Shown: positions 15,001 through 30,000 of the stretch, one piece after another | How the letters are laid out: every line of letters starts with the position of its first letter | Position numbering within the stretch: position 1 is the stretch's first letter | NCBI GenBank assembly: GCA_016801885.1 | Contig: CM028887.1 | Location: 21,769,615 to 21,833,614 of the forward strand | Direction: 5' to 3' | Length of the DNA: 64,000 nt | From: Toxotes chatareus | Taxonomy: Eukaryota > Chordata > Actinopteri > Toxotidae | Position numbers and translations under genes: made by a program | The notes under the pieces: generated by a model | Database searches by the model: none | The model's input: the letters and a program-made list of their open reading frames with translations, nothing else | Told to the model about the DNA's origin: nothing

Positions 15001-18000
15001 TCAAAAAAATTTTTTGACTTTTTTGTCCGATTTTGGCCTTATACTATACTATGACGTTTTTATGACATTTTGAGGTCAAAAAAAAAATTTTGACTTTTTT
15101 GTCGAAAAACACCTTACTATACTATGACGTTTTTTATGACATTTTGAGGTCAAAAAAATTTTTGACTTTTTTGTCCGAAAAAAACGCCATACTATACTAC
15201 TAGCGTTTTTTATGACATTTTGAGGTCAAAAAAATTTTGACTTTTTTGTCGATTTTGGCCTATACTATACTATGACGTTTTTTATGACATTTTGAGGTCA
15301 AAAAAATTTTTTGACTTTTTTTTATGACATTTTGAGGTTTTTTGACTTTTTTGTCCGATTTTGCCTTACTATACTATGACGTTTTTTATGACATTTTGAG
15401 GTCAAAAAAATTTTTTTTTGACTTTTTGTCGATTTTGGCCTTACTATACTATACTATGACGTTTTTTTATGACATTTTGAGGTCAAAAAAAAACTTTATG
15501 ACTTTTTTGTCGATTTTGGCGCTTACTATACTATGAGCGTTTTTTATGACATTTTGAGGTCAAAAAAAAAAATTTGACTTTTTTGTCCGATTTTGGCGCC
15601 ATACTATATACTATGGCGTTTTTTATGACATTTTGAGGTCAAAAAAATTTTTGACTTTTTGTCGATTTTTTTGTATACTATACTATGACGTTTTTTATGA
15701 CATTTTGAGGTCAAAAAAATTTTTGACTTTTTTTGTCCGATTTTGGCCTTACTATATACTATGGCGTTTTTTATGACATTTTGAGGTCAAAAAAAATTTT
15801 TGACTTTTTTGTCGATTTTGGCCTTATACTATACTATGGCGTTTTTATGACATTTTGAGGTCAAAAATTTTTTGACTTTTTTGTCGATTTTGACGCCTTA
15901 CTATACTATGGCGTTTTTTATGACATTTTGAGGTCAAAAAAATTTTTGACTTTTTTGTCGATTTTGGCATATACTATACTATGACGTTTTTTTATGACAT
16001 TTTGAGGTCAAAAAAATTTTTGACTTTTTGTCCGATTTTGGCGCCTTACTATACTATGACGTTTTTTATGACATTTTGAGGTCAAAAAAAACTTTTTCGA
16101 TTTTGACTTTTTTTTCCATTTTCAAAAAAAATTTGCATTTTGTCGATTATATACTATGGCGTTTTTTATGACATTTTGAGGTCAAAAAATTTTTTTGACT
16201 TTTTTTGTCCGATTTTGGCGCCTTACTATACTATGACGTTTTTTATGACATTTTGAGGTCAAAAAAATTTTGACTTTTTTTGTCCGATTTGGCATGACTT
16301 ATACTATACTATACTATGACGTTTTTATGACATTTTGAGGTCAAAAAAAATTTTGACTTTTTTTTGTCGATTTTGGCGCCTTACTATACTATGGCGTTTT
16401 TTATGACATTTTGAGGTCAAAAAAACTTTTTGACTTTTTTTTATCCGATTTTGAGGCAAAAAAAATTTTGACTACTATACTATACTATGACGTTTTATGA
16501 CATTTTGAGGTCAAAAAATTTTGACTTTTTTGTCGATTTTGGCGCCTTACTATACTATGACGTTTTTTATGACATTTTGAGGTCAAAAAAAAATTTGACT
16601 TTTTTGTCGATTTTGGCGCATACTATACTATATGGTTTTTTATGACATTTGAGGTCAAAAAAAATTTTTTGACTTTTTTGTCGATTTTGGCCTATACTAT
16701 ACTATGAGCGTTTTTTATGACATTTTGAGGTCAAAAAAAAATTTGACTTTTTGGCGATTTTGGCGCCTTACTATACTATGGCGTTTTTTATGACATTTTG
16801 AGGTCAAAAAAAATTTTGACTTTTTGTCGATTTTGGCGCCCTACTATACTATGACGTTTTTTATGACATTTGAGGTCAAAAAAAATTTTGACTTTTTTTG
16901 CCGATTTTGGCCTACTACTATACTATGACGTTTTTTGACATTTTGAGGTCAAAAAAATTTTGACTTTTTGTCCGATTTTGGCCTTACTATACTATAGCGT
17001 TTTTTTTATGACATTTTGAGGTCAAAAAAAATTTTTGACTTTTTTGTCCGATTTTGGCGCCTTACTATACTATGGCGTTTTTTGACATTTTGAGGTCAAA
17101 AAAAATTTTGACTTTTGTCGATTTTGGCCTTATACTATACTATGACGTTTTTATGACATTTTGAGGTCAAAAAATTTTGACTTTTTTGTCGATTTTGGCG
17201 CCTTACTATACTATACTATACTATGGCGTTTTTTATGACATTTTGAGGTCAAAAAAAATTTTTTGACTTTTTTGTCGATTTTGGCCTTACTATACTATAC
17301 TATTTTTTTATGACATTTTGAGGTCAAAAAAAAAATTTTGACTTTTTTGTCCGATTTTGGATTTTGGCGTTTTTACTATACTATGGCGTTTTTTGACTTG
17401 ACATTTTGAGGTCAAAAAATTTTTTTTGACTTTTTTTGTCGATTTTGACCTTACTATACTATGACGCGTTTATTTTTTTATGACATTTTGAGGTCAAAAA
17501 AATTTTTTGACTTTTTTGTCGATTTTGGCGCCTTACTATACTATGACGTTTTTTATGACATTTTGAGGTCAAAAAAATTTTTGACTTTTTTGTCGATTTT
17601 GGCCTTACTATACTATGGCTATGACGTTTTTTTTTGACATTTTGAGGTCAAAAAAAATTTTGACTTTTTTGTCCGATTTTGGCACGCCTTACTATACTAT
17701 GACGTTTTTTTATGACATTTTGAGGTCAAAAAAATTTTTTGACTTTTTTGTCGATTTTGGCGCTTACTATACTATGACGTTTTTATGACATTTTGAGGTC
17801 AAAAAAATTTTTGACTTTTTGTCGATTTGATTTTGCATATATACTATACTATGACGTTTTTTTATGACATTTGAGGTCAAAAAAATTTTTGACTTTTTTG
17901 TCGATTTTGACGCCTTACTATACTATGACGTTTTTATGACATTTTGAGGTCAAAAAATTTTTGACTTTTTGTCCGATTTTGGCATTACTATACTATGACG

Positions 18001-21000
18001 TTTTTTATGACATTTTGAGGTCAAAAAATTTTTTTTTTGACTTTTTTGTCGATTTTGGCGTTACTATACTATGACGTTTTTTGACTTGACATTTGACTAT
18101 GTCAAAAATTTTTTGACTTTTTTTGCGATTTTCCGATTTGGCCTTACTATACTATGACGTTTTTTATGACATTTGAGGTCAAAAAAAAATTTTGACTTTT
18201 TGTCCGATTTTGGCGCCATACTATACTATGACGTTTTTTATGACATTTTGAGGTCAAAAAAATTTTTTGACTTTTTGTCCGATTTTGGCATATACTATAC
18301 TATGGCGTTTTTATGACATTTTGAGGTCAAAAAAAATTTGACTTTTTTTCCGATTTTGGCGCCTTACTATACTATGACGTTTTTTATGACATTTTGAGGT
18401 CAAAAAAATTTTTGACTTTTTTGTCGATTTTGGCGCCTTACTATACTATGACGTTTTTTATGACATTTTGAGGTCAAAAAATTTTTTTATGACTTTTTTG
18501 TCCGAAAAATTTTGACCTTACTATACTATATACGTTTTTTTATGACATTTGAGGTCAAAAAAAATTTTTGACTTTTTTGCGATTTTGGCGCCTTACTATA
18601 CTATGACGTTTTTTTATGACATTTTGAGGTCAAAAAAAATTTTGACTTTTTTTCGATTTTGGCCTTACTATACTATACTATGACGCGTTTTTTTTATGAC
18701 ATTTTGAGGTCAAAAAAAATTTTTGACTTTTTTGTCGATTTTGACGCCTTACTATACTATGACGTTTTTATGACATTTTGAGGTCAAAAAAATTTTGACT
18801 TTTTTGTCGATTTTGACGCCTATACTATACTATGACGTTTTTTATGACATTTGAGGTCAAAAAAATTTTTGACTTTTTTCCGATTTTGCCTTCTATACTA
18901 TACTATGACGTTTTTATGACATTTTGAGGTCAAAAAAATTTTTGACTTTTTTGTTTGCCTTACTATACTATGACGTTTTTACTACATATGAGGTCGTTTT
19001 TTTGACATTTTTGAGGTCAAAAAAATACTTTTTGACTTTTTATGACATTTTGAGGTCAAAAAATTTTTGACTTTTTTTGCGATTTTGCGCCTACTATACT
19101 ATGACGTTTTTATGACATTTTGAGGTCAAAAAAAATTTTGACTTTTTGTCGATTTTGGCCTATACTATACTATAGGCGTTTTTTATGACATTTTGAGGTC
19201 AAAAAAAACTTTTTGACTTTTTTTTTGTCGATTTTGGCCTTACTATACTATACTATGACATTTTTATGACATTTTGAGGTCAAAAAAATTTTTTGACTTT
19301 TTGTCCGATTTTGACGCCTATACTATACTATGACGTTTTTTATGACATTTTGAGGTCAAAAAAAAAAAATTTTTTTTTTTGTCCGATTTTGGCGCTTATA
19401 CTATACTATGGCGTTTTTTTGACATTTTGAGGTCAAAAAAAAATTTTGACTTTTTTTGTCCGATTTTGCCATACTATACTATTATACGTTTTGAGGTCAT
19501 TTTGACTTTTTTCATTTTGAGGTCATAATACTATTTTTTTATGACATTTTGAGGTCAAAAAAAATTTTGACTTTTTGTCTACTATACTATGACGTTTTTA
19601 TGACATTTTGAGGTCAAAAATTTTTTGACTTTTTTGGTCGATTTTGGCGCCTTACTATACTATGACGTTTTTTATGACATTTTGAGGTCAAAAAAAATTT
19701 TTTGACTTTTTTGTCGATTTTGGCCTTACTATACTATACTATGACGTTTTTTATGACATTTTGAGGTCAAAAAAAATTTTTTTTTTTGCCGATTTTGACG
19801 CTTACTATACTATAGCGTTTTTTTATGACATTTTGAGGTCAAAAAAAATTTTTTGACTTTTTTGTCGATTTTGGCATTACTACTATACTATGGCGTTTTT
19901 ATGACATTTTGAGGTCAAAAAAATTTTTGACTTTTTTGTCCGATTTTGGCGCCTTACTATACTATGACGTTTTTTATGACATTTTGAGGTCAAAAAAAAT
20001 TTTTGACTTTTTTTTCGTCCGAAAAAACGCTATACTATACTATGGCGTTTTTATGACATTTTGAGGTCAAAAAATTTTTTGACTTTTTGTCGATTTTGGC
20101 GCCTACTATACTATACTATGACGTTTTTTATGACATTTTGAGGTCAAAAAAAAAATTGACTTTTTTTTCGATTTTGGCATACTACTATACTATGACGTTT
20201 TTTATGACATTTTGAGGTCAAAAAAATTTTGACTTTTTGTCGATTTTGCACGCCTATACTATACTATGGCGTTTTTTATGACATTTTGAGGTCAAAAAAA
20301 ATTTTTGACTTTTTTGTCCGATTTTGGCGCCTTACTATACTATGACGTTTTTTGACATTTTGAGGTCAAAAAAAAAAAATTTGACTTTTTTGCGACTTTT
20401 TTTTTTTTATGACATTTTGAAAAAATTTGACTTTTTTGTCGATACTACTATACTATGGCGTTTTTTATGACATTTTGAGGTCAAAAAAAAATTTTGACTT
20501 TTTGTCGATTTTGGCCTTACTATACTATGGCGTTTTTATGACATTTTGAGGTCAAAAAATTTTTTGACTTTTTTGCCGATTTTGGCATATACTATACTAT
20601 GACGTTTTTTATGACATTTTGAGGTCAAAAAAATTTTTTTTTTTTCCGATTTTGCGCCTTACTATACTATGGCGTTTTTTTATGACATTTTGAGGTCAAA
20701 AAAAAATTTTGACTTTTTTGTCGATTTTGGCGCCTTACTATACTATGACGTTTTTTATGACATTTTGAGGTCAAAAAATTTTTGACTTTTTTGTCCGATT
20801 TTGCGCCTACTATACTATACGTTTTTATGACATTTGAGGTCAAAAATTTTGACTTTTTTGTCGATTTTGGCATTACTATACTATGACGTTTTTATGACAT
20901 TTTGAGGTCAAAAAAATTTTTGACTTTTTTGTCGATTTTGGCGCCTTACTATACTATAGCGTTTTTTATGACATTTTGAGGTCAAAAAAATTTTTTGACT

Positions 21001-24000
21001 TTTTTGTCGATTTTTTGCTTTTTGTCTTACTATACTATACTATGACGTTTTTATGACATTTTGAGGTCAAAAAATTTTTGACTTTTTTGTCGATTTTGGC
21101 CCTTACTATACTATGACGTTTTTTATGACATTTGAGGTCAAAAAAAATTTTTGACTTTTTTGTCGATTTTGGCGCCTTACTATACTATGACGTTTTTATG
21201 ACATTTTGAGGTCAAAAAAATTTTTGACTTTTTTGTCGATTTTGGCCTTACTATACTATATGCGTTTTTATGACATTTTGAGGTCAAAAAAATTTTGACT
21301 TTTTTGGCGATTTTGGCCTTTACTATACTATGGCGTTTTTATGACGTTTTTGATGACATTTTGAGGTCAAAAAAATTTTACTATGGCGTTTTTTATGACA
21401 TTTGAGCCATACTATACTATGACGTTTTTTATGACATTTTGAGGTCAAAAAATTTTTGACTTTTTGAGGTCGAAAAATTTTTGACTTTTTGCCGAAATAC
21501 TATACTATACTATGACGTTTTTATGACATTTTGAGGTCAAAAAAAATTTTTTGACTTTTTTGTCGATTTTGGCCTTACTATACTATGACGTTTTTTATGA
21601 CATTTTGAGGTCAAAAAAATTTTTGACTTTTTTTGTCGATTTTGACGCCTTACTACTACTATGACGTTTTTATGACATTTTGAGGTCAAAAAATTTTTGA
21701 CTTTTGTCGATTTTGGCCTTATACTATACTATGACGTTTTTATGACATTTTGAGTCAAAAAACTTTTTTTTGCCGATTTTATGACTTTTTTTTCCATTTT
21801 GAGCCTTACTATACTATGCGTTTTTACTATGACATTTTTTATGAGGTTTGAAAAAAAATTTTGACTTTTTTGTCCGATTTTGGCGCCTTACTATACTATG
21901 ATAGTTTTTTATGACATTTTGAGGTCAAAAAAAATTTGACTTTTTTGTCGATTTTGACGCCTTACTATACTATGGCGTTTTTATGACATTTTGAGGTCAA
22001 AAAAATTTTTTTTTTTTGTCGATTTTGACGCCTTACTATACTATGACGTTTTTTATGACATTTTTTGAGGTCAAAAAAAATTTTTGACTTTTTGTCCGAT
22101 TTTTTGCCTTTTGACGCCTTACTATACTATGATTTTTTTGACATTTTGAGGTCAAAAAATTTTGACTTTTTTGTCCGATTTTGGCGCCTTACTATACTAT
22201 GACGTTTTTTATGACATTTTGAGGTCAAAAAAAATTTTTGACTTTTTTTGTCGATTTTGCATACTATACTATACTATGTTTTTTTTATGACATTTTGAGG
22301 TCAAAAAAATTTTGACTTTTTGTCCGATTTTGGCATATACCTACTATACTATGACGTTTTTTATGACATTTTGAGGTCAAAAAAAAATTTTGACTTTTTG
22401 TCCGATTTTGGCCTTACTATACTATGACGTTTTTTATGACATTTGAGGTCAAAAATTTTTTGACTTTTTTGTCGATTTTGACCTTACTACTATATATGGC
22501 GTTTTTTATGACATTTTGAGGTCAAAAAAAAATTTTGACTTTTTTTGTCCGATTTTGACGCCTTACTATACTATACTATGTTTTTTTATGACATTTTGAG
22601 GTCAAAAAAAATTTTGACTTTTTTGTCGATTTTGGCCTTTACTATACTATGACGTTTTTTTGACATTTTGAGTCAAAAAAAATTTTTTGACTTTTTGTCG
22701 ATTTTGGCCTTACTATATACTATGACGTTTTTATGACATTTTGAGGTCAAAAAATTTTTTTTTTTTTGTCGATTTTGACGCCTTACTATACTATATACTA
22801 TTTTTTATGACATTTTGAGGTCAAAAAATTTTGACTTTTTTGTCGATTTTGGCGCCTTACTATACTATGCGTTTTTTATGACATTTTGAGGTCAAAAAAA
22901 ATTTTTGACTTTTTTGTCGATTTGGCAGGCCTTACTATACTATGACGTTTTTATGACATTTTGAGGTCAAAAAAAATTTTGACTTTTTGTCCGATTTTGG
23001 CCTTTACTATACTATGACGTTTTTTATGACATTTTGAGGTCAAAAAAAACGCCGATTTTGACGCCTTACTATACTATGCGTTTTTATGACATTTGAGGTC
23101 AAAAAAAATTTTGACTTTTTTGTCCGATTTTGGCCTTACTATACTATACTATGACGTTTTTTATGACATTTTGAGGTCAAAAAAAATTTTTGACTTTTTG
23201 TCGATTTTGCCGCCTTACTATACTATGGCGTTTTTTATGACATTTTGAGGTCAAAAAAATTTTGACTTTTTTGTCCGATTTTGGCCTTACTATACTATGA
23301 CGTTTTTTGACATTTTGAGGTCAAAAAAAAATTTGACTTTTTTGTCGATTTTGGCCTTACTATACTATGACGTTTTTATGACATTTTGAGGTCAAAAAAT
23401 TTTTTGACTTTTTTGTCGATTTTGGCGCCTTACTATACTATGAGCGTTTTTATGACATTTTGAGGTCAAAAAAAAATTTGACTTTTTGGCGATTTTGGCC
23501 TTACTATACTATGACGTTTTTATGACGTTTTTCAAACATTTTTTTGAGGTCAAAAAAAATTTATACTATGACTTTTTTGACATTTTGAGGTCGAAAAATT
23601 TTTTTGACTTTTACTATACTATACTATACTATTTTTTTTTTATGACATTTTGAGGTCAAAAAAAAATTTTTTTGACTTTTTTGTCGATTTTGGCCTTACT
23701 ATACTATGGCGTTTTTTATGACATTTTGAGGTCAAAAAAATTTTTGACTTTTTTTGTCCGATTTTGGCCTATACTATACTATGACGTTTTTATGACATTT
23801 TGAGGTCAAAAAAAAATTTTGACTTTTTGTCCGATTTTGAAAACATGCCTTACTATACTATGACGTTTTTTTTTGACATTTTTTTTGTCAAAAAATGACG
23901 TTTTTGACTTTTTCAAATTTTGACATTTTTTGGCCTTACTATACTATACTATGGCGTTTTTTATGACATTTTGAGGTCAAAAAAATTTTTGACTTTTTTT

Positions 24001-27000
24001 GTCGATTTTGGCATATACTATACTATGCGTTTTTTTATGACATTTTGAGGTCAAAAAATTTTTGACTTTTTGTCCGATTTTGGCCTTACTATACTATGAC
24101 GTTTTTTTTATGACATTTTGAGTCAAAAAAAATTTTGACTTTTTTTGTCGATTTTGGCGCCTTACTATACTATGAGCGTTTTTTATGACATTTTGAGGTC
24201 AAAAAAAATTTTGACTTTTTTGTCCGATTTTGGCCTTACTATACTATACTATGGCGTTTTTTATGACATTTTGAGGTCAAAAAAAAATTTTGACTTTTTG
24301 TCCGATTTTGCGCCTACTATACTATACTATGGCGTTTTTTATGACATTTTGAGGTCAAAAAATTTTGACTTTTTTTTTGTCGATTTTGACGCCTTACTAT
24401 ACTATGGCGTTTTTTATGACATTTTGAGGTCAAAAAAATTTTTGACTTTTTTGTCCGATTTTGGCGCTTACTATACTATGACGTTTTTTATGACATTTTG
24501 AGGTCAAAAAAAAAACTGACTTTTTGTCGATTTTGGCCTTATACTATACTATGACGTTTTTTATGACATTTTGAGGTCAAAAAATTTTTTGACTTTTTGT
24601 CGATTTTGGCCTATACTATACTATGACGTTTTTATGACATTTTGAGGTCAAAAAAATTTTTTTTGATTTTTCCGATTTTATGGCGTTTTTTATACTATAC
24701 TATGGCGTTTTTTGACACATTTTGAGGTCAAAAAATTTTTTTTTTTTTTTGTCGATTTTTGACTTTTTGTCCTTACTATACTATACTATGACGTTTTTTA
24801 TGACATTTTGAGGTCAAAAAAAAATTTTGACTTTTTTGTCGATTTTGAGCCTTACTATACTATGATGTTTTTTGACATTGACATTTTGAGGTCAAAAATT
24901 TTTTTTTTTTTGTCGATTTTGACATACCTTACTATACTATGACGTTTTTTATGACATTTTGAGGTCAAAAAAAAATTTTGACTTTTTTTTCCGATTTTGG
25001 CGCCTTACTATACTATGACGTTTTTTATGACATTTTGAGGTCAAAAAAAAATTTTGACTTTTTTGTCGATTTTGCCCTTATACTATGGCGTTTTTTATGA
25101 CATTTTGAGGTCAAAAAATTTTTTTGACTTTTTTCGATTTTTGACATACTATGACGTTTTTTATGACATTTTGAGGTCAAAAAAAATTTTTGACTTTTTT
25201 GTCGATTTTGGCATACTACTATACTATACTATGGCGTTTTTTATGACATTTTGAGGTCAAAAAAAATTTTGACTTTTTTGTCCGATTTTGACGCCTTACT
25301 ATACTATGACGTTTTTATGACATTTTGAGTCAAAAAAAAATTTTTGACTTTTTTGTCCGATTTTGGCCTTACTATACTATGACGTTTTTTATGACATTTT
25401 GAGGTCAAAAAAAATTTTGACTTTTTTTTTCGATTTTGGCGCCTATACTATACTATACTATGACGTTTTTTATGACATTTTTGAGGTCAAAAAAATTTTG
25501 ACTTTTTGTCGATTTTGACGCCTTACTATACTATGGCGTTTTTTTATGACATTTTGAGGTCAAAAAAATTTTTTGACTTTTTGGCCGATTTTGGCCTTAC
25601 TATACTATGACGTTTTTTTTTATGACATTTTGAGGTCAAAAAAATTTTTTTGACTTTTTTGTCGATTTTGACGATTTTGACATATACTATACTATGACGT
25701 TTTTTATGACATTTTGAGGTCAAAAAAATTTTTTTGACTTTTTTTTTCGATTTTGGCCTTACTATACTATACTATGACGTTTTTTATGACATTTTGAGTC
25801 AAAAAATTTTTTGACTTTTTTGTCCGATTTTGGCGCCTTACTATACTATACTATGACGTTTTTGACATTTTGATGACATTTTGAGGTCAAAAATTTTTTT
25901 TGACATTTTGACTTTTTTTTTGACTTTTTGTCCGATTTTGGCGCCTTACTATATACTATGGCGTTTTTTATGACATTTTGAGGTCAAAAAAAATTTTGAC
26001 TTTTTTGTCCGATTTTGGCATATACTATACTATGATGCGTTTTTTATGACATTTTGAGGTCAAAAAAAATTTTTGACTTTTTTGTCCGATTTTGGCCTTA
26101 TACTATACTATATGACGTTTTTTATGACATTTTGAGGTCAAAAAATTTTTTGACTTTTTTGCCGTCGATTTTGGCCTTACTATATACTATAGCGTTTTTA
26201 TGACATTTTGAGGTCAAAAAAATTTTGACTTTTTTGTCGATTTTGGCCTTACTATACTATGACGTTTTTTATGACATTTTGAGGTCAAAAAAATTTTTGA
26301 CTTTTTTCGATTTTGCCGATTTTGGCATTTACTATACTATGACGTTTTTATGACATTTTGAGGTCAAAAAAATTTACTATGACTTTTTTATGACATTTTG
26401 AGGTTGGCCTTACTATATACTATGGCGTTTTTTATGACATTTTGAGGTCAAAAAAAAATTTTTTGACTTTTTTGTCCGATTTTGGCCTTACTATATACTA
26501 TGACGTTTTTTATGACATTTTGAGGTCAAAAAAATTTTTGACTTTTTTTGTCGATTTTGGCCTATACTATACTATGACGTTTTTTATGATGACATTTTGA
26601 GGTCAAAAAAAAATTTTTTTTGACTTTTTGGCCGATTTTACTATACGTTTACTATGACATTTTTTCAAAAACATTTTGAGGTCAAAAACTTTTTTTATGA
26701 CATTTTTGTCGAAAAAATTTTGACTTTTTACTATACTATACTTACTATACTATGACGTTTTTTATGACATTTTGAGGTCAAAAAATTTTTGACTTTTTTC
26801 CGATTTTGGCATACTACTATACTATGACGTTTTTTATGACATTTGAGGTCAAAAAAAAATTTTTGACTTTTTTTGTCGATTTTGGCGCCTTACTATACTA
26901 TGGCGTTTTTTATGACATTTTGAGGTCAAAAAAATTTTTTGACTTTTTTTATGACATTTTGTCGATTTTGGCCCTACTATACTATAGCGTTTTTTATGAC

Positions 27001-30000
27001 ATTTTGAGGTCAAAAAAAATTTTTGACTTTTTTCGATTTTGGCATTACTATACTATTTTTTTATGACATTTGAGGTCTATACTATACTATGACTATTTTT
27101 TTTTATGACATTTTGAGGTCAAAAAAATTTTTGACTTTTTTTGTCGATTTTGGCCTTACTATACTATGACGTTTTTTATGACATTTTGAGGTCAAAAAAA
27201 AAATTTTGACTTTTTTGTCGATTTTGGCATATACTATATACTATGACGTTTTTTATGACATTTTGAGGTCAAAAAAAATTTTTGACTTTTTTTGTCGATT
27301 TTGGCGCCTTACTATACTATACGTTTTTTATGACATTTTGAGGTCAAAAAATTTTTGACTTTTTTGTCGATTTTGGCCATACTATACTATACTATGACGT
27401 TTTTTATGACATTTTGAGGTCAAAAAAAAAAATTTGACTTTTTGTCCGATTTTGGCCTTACTACTATACTATGACGTTTTTTATGACATTTTGAGGTCAA
27501 AAAAAATTTTGACTTTTTTATCCGATTTTGGCGCCTTACTATACTATGACGTTTTTTATGACATTTTGAGGTCAAAAAATTTTGACTTTTTTCCGATTTT
27601 GGCGCCTTACTATACTATGACGTTTTTTGACATGACATTTTGAGGTCAAAAAAAAATTTTTGACTTTTTGTCGATTTTGGCCTATACTATACTATGACGT
27701 TTTTTTGACATTTTGAGGTCAAAAAAATTTTTTGACTTTTTTGTCCGATTTTGACGCCTACTATACTATAGACGTTTTTTATGACATTTTGAGGTCAAAA
27801 AAATTTTTGACTTTTTTGCGATTTTGGCCTTATACTATACTATAGCGTTTTTTATGACATTTGAGGTCAAAAAAAAAATTTTGACTTTTTGTCAATTTTG
27901 GCATTATACTATACTATTTTTTATGACATTTTGAGGTCAAAAAAAAATTGACTTTTTTTCGATTTTGACATTACTATACTATGACGTTTTTTATGACATT
28001 TTGAGGTCAAAAAAAAATTTTGACTTTTTGTCGATTTTGGCCTTACTATACTATGACGTTTTTATGACATTTTGAGAGGTCAAAAAAATTTTGACTTTTT
28101 TTTTTGTCGATTTTGGCGCTTACTATACTATGACGTTTTTTATGACATTTTGAGTCAAAAAAATTTTTGACTTTTTGGCGATTTTTGGCTATATACTATG
28201 ACTATACTATGACATTTTGACGTTTTTGACTTTGACAAAAAAAAATTTTTGACTTTTTGACATTTTGAGGTCGATTTTGGCCTTTTACTATATACTATAC
28301 TATGTTTTTTTATGACATTTTGAGGTCAAAAAAATTTTTTTGACTTTTTTGTCCGATTTTGGCGCCTACTATACTATACTACGTTTTTTGACATTTTGAG
28401 GTCAAAAAAAATTTTTTGACTTTTTTGTCGATTTTGGCCTTACTATACTATGACGTTTTTTATGACATTTTGAGGTCAAAAAATTTTTGACTTTTTTGTC
28501 CGATTTGAACCTTATACTATACTATGACGTTTTTATGACATTTTGAGTCAAAAAATTTTTGACTTTTTTTGTCGATTTTGGCCTTATACTATACTATGAC
28601 GTTTTTTATGACATTTTGAGGTCAAAAAAAATTTTGACTTTTTTGTCGATTTTGCGCCTTACTATATACTATTTTGCGTTTTTTACTTTTTGATTTTGGC
28701 CTACTATACTATAGCGTTTTTATGACATTTTGAGGTCAAAAAAAATTTTTTTTTTTTTTTTGTCGATTTTGACATATTACTATACTATGGCGTTTTTATG
28801 ACATTTTGAGGTCAAAAAAAAAAATTTTTGACTTTTTGTCCGATTTTGGCCTTACTATACTATACTATGACGTTTTTTATGACATTTTGAGGTCAAAAAA
28901 ATTTTTGACTTTTTTGTCGATTTTGACGCCTTACTATACTATGACGTTTTTTTATGACATTTTGAGGTCAAAAAAAATTTTTGACTTTTTTGTCCGATTT
29001 TGGCGCCTACTACTATACTATGGCGTTTTTTATGACATTTTGAGGTCAAAAAAATTTTTGACTTTTTGCGAAAAACCTTACTACTTACTATGACGTTTTT
29101 TATGACATTTTGAGGTCAAAAAAAATTTTGACTTTTTTGGCGATTTGGCGCCTACTATACTATGACGTTTTTTATGACATTTTGAGGTCAAAAAAAAATT
29201 TTGACTTTTTTTGTCGATTTTGGCGCTTATACTATACTATGACGTTTTTATGACATTTTGAGGTCAAAAAAAATTTGACTTTTTTGGCCGATTTTGGCCT
29301 TATACTATACTATGACGTTTTTTATGACATTTTGAGGTCAAAAAAAATTTTTGACTTTTTCCGATTTTTGCGCCTTACTATACTATGGCGTTTTTTATGA
29401 CATTTTGAGGTCAAAAAAAATTTTTGACTTTTTTGTCGATTTTGGCCTTACTATACTATGATGGTTTTTTATGACATTTGAGGTCAAAAAAATTTTGACT
29501 TTTTTGGCGATTTTGGCGCCTTACTATACTATGCGTTTTTTTGACATTTGAGGTCAAAAAAAATTTTTGACTTTTTTGTCGATTTTGGCCTTATACTATA
29601 CTATATGGCGTTTTTTATGACATTTTGAGGTCAAAAAAAAAACGACTTTTTTTTCCGATTTTGGCCTTACTATATATGACGTTTTTTATGACATTTTGAG
29701 GTCAAAAAAAAATTTTTTGACTTTTTTGCCGATTTTGAACGCCTATATATACTATGACGTTTTTTTTATGACATTTTGAGGTCAAAAAATTTTTTGACTT
29801 TTTGACGCCTCGCCGATTTTGGCTTATGACATACTATGACGTTTTTTATGACATTTTGAGGTCAAAAAAAAACTATTTTTTATGACATTTGACTTTTTTT
29901 CCGATTTTGGCGCCTTACTATACTATGACGTTTTTTATGACATTTTGAGGTCAAAAAAATTTTGACTTTTTTGTCGATTTTGCGCCTTACTATACTATGA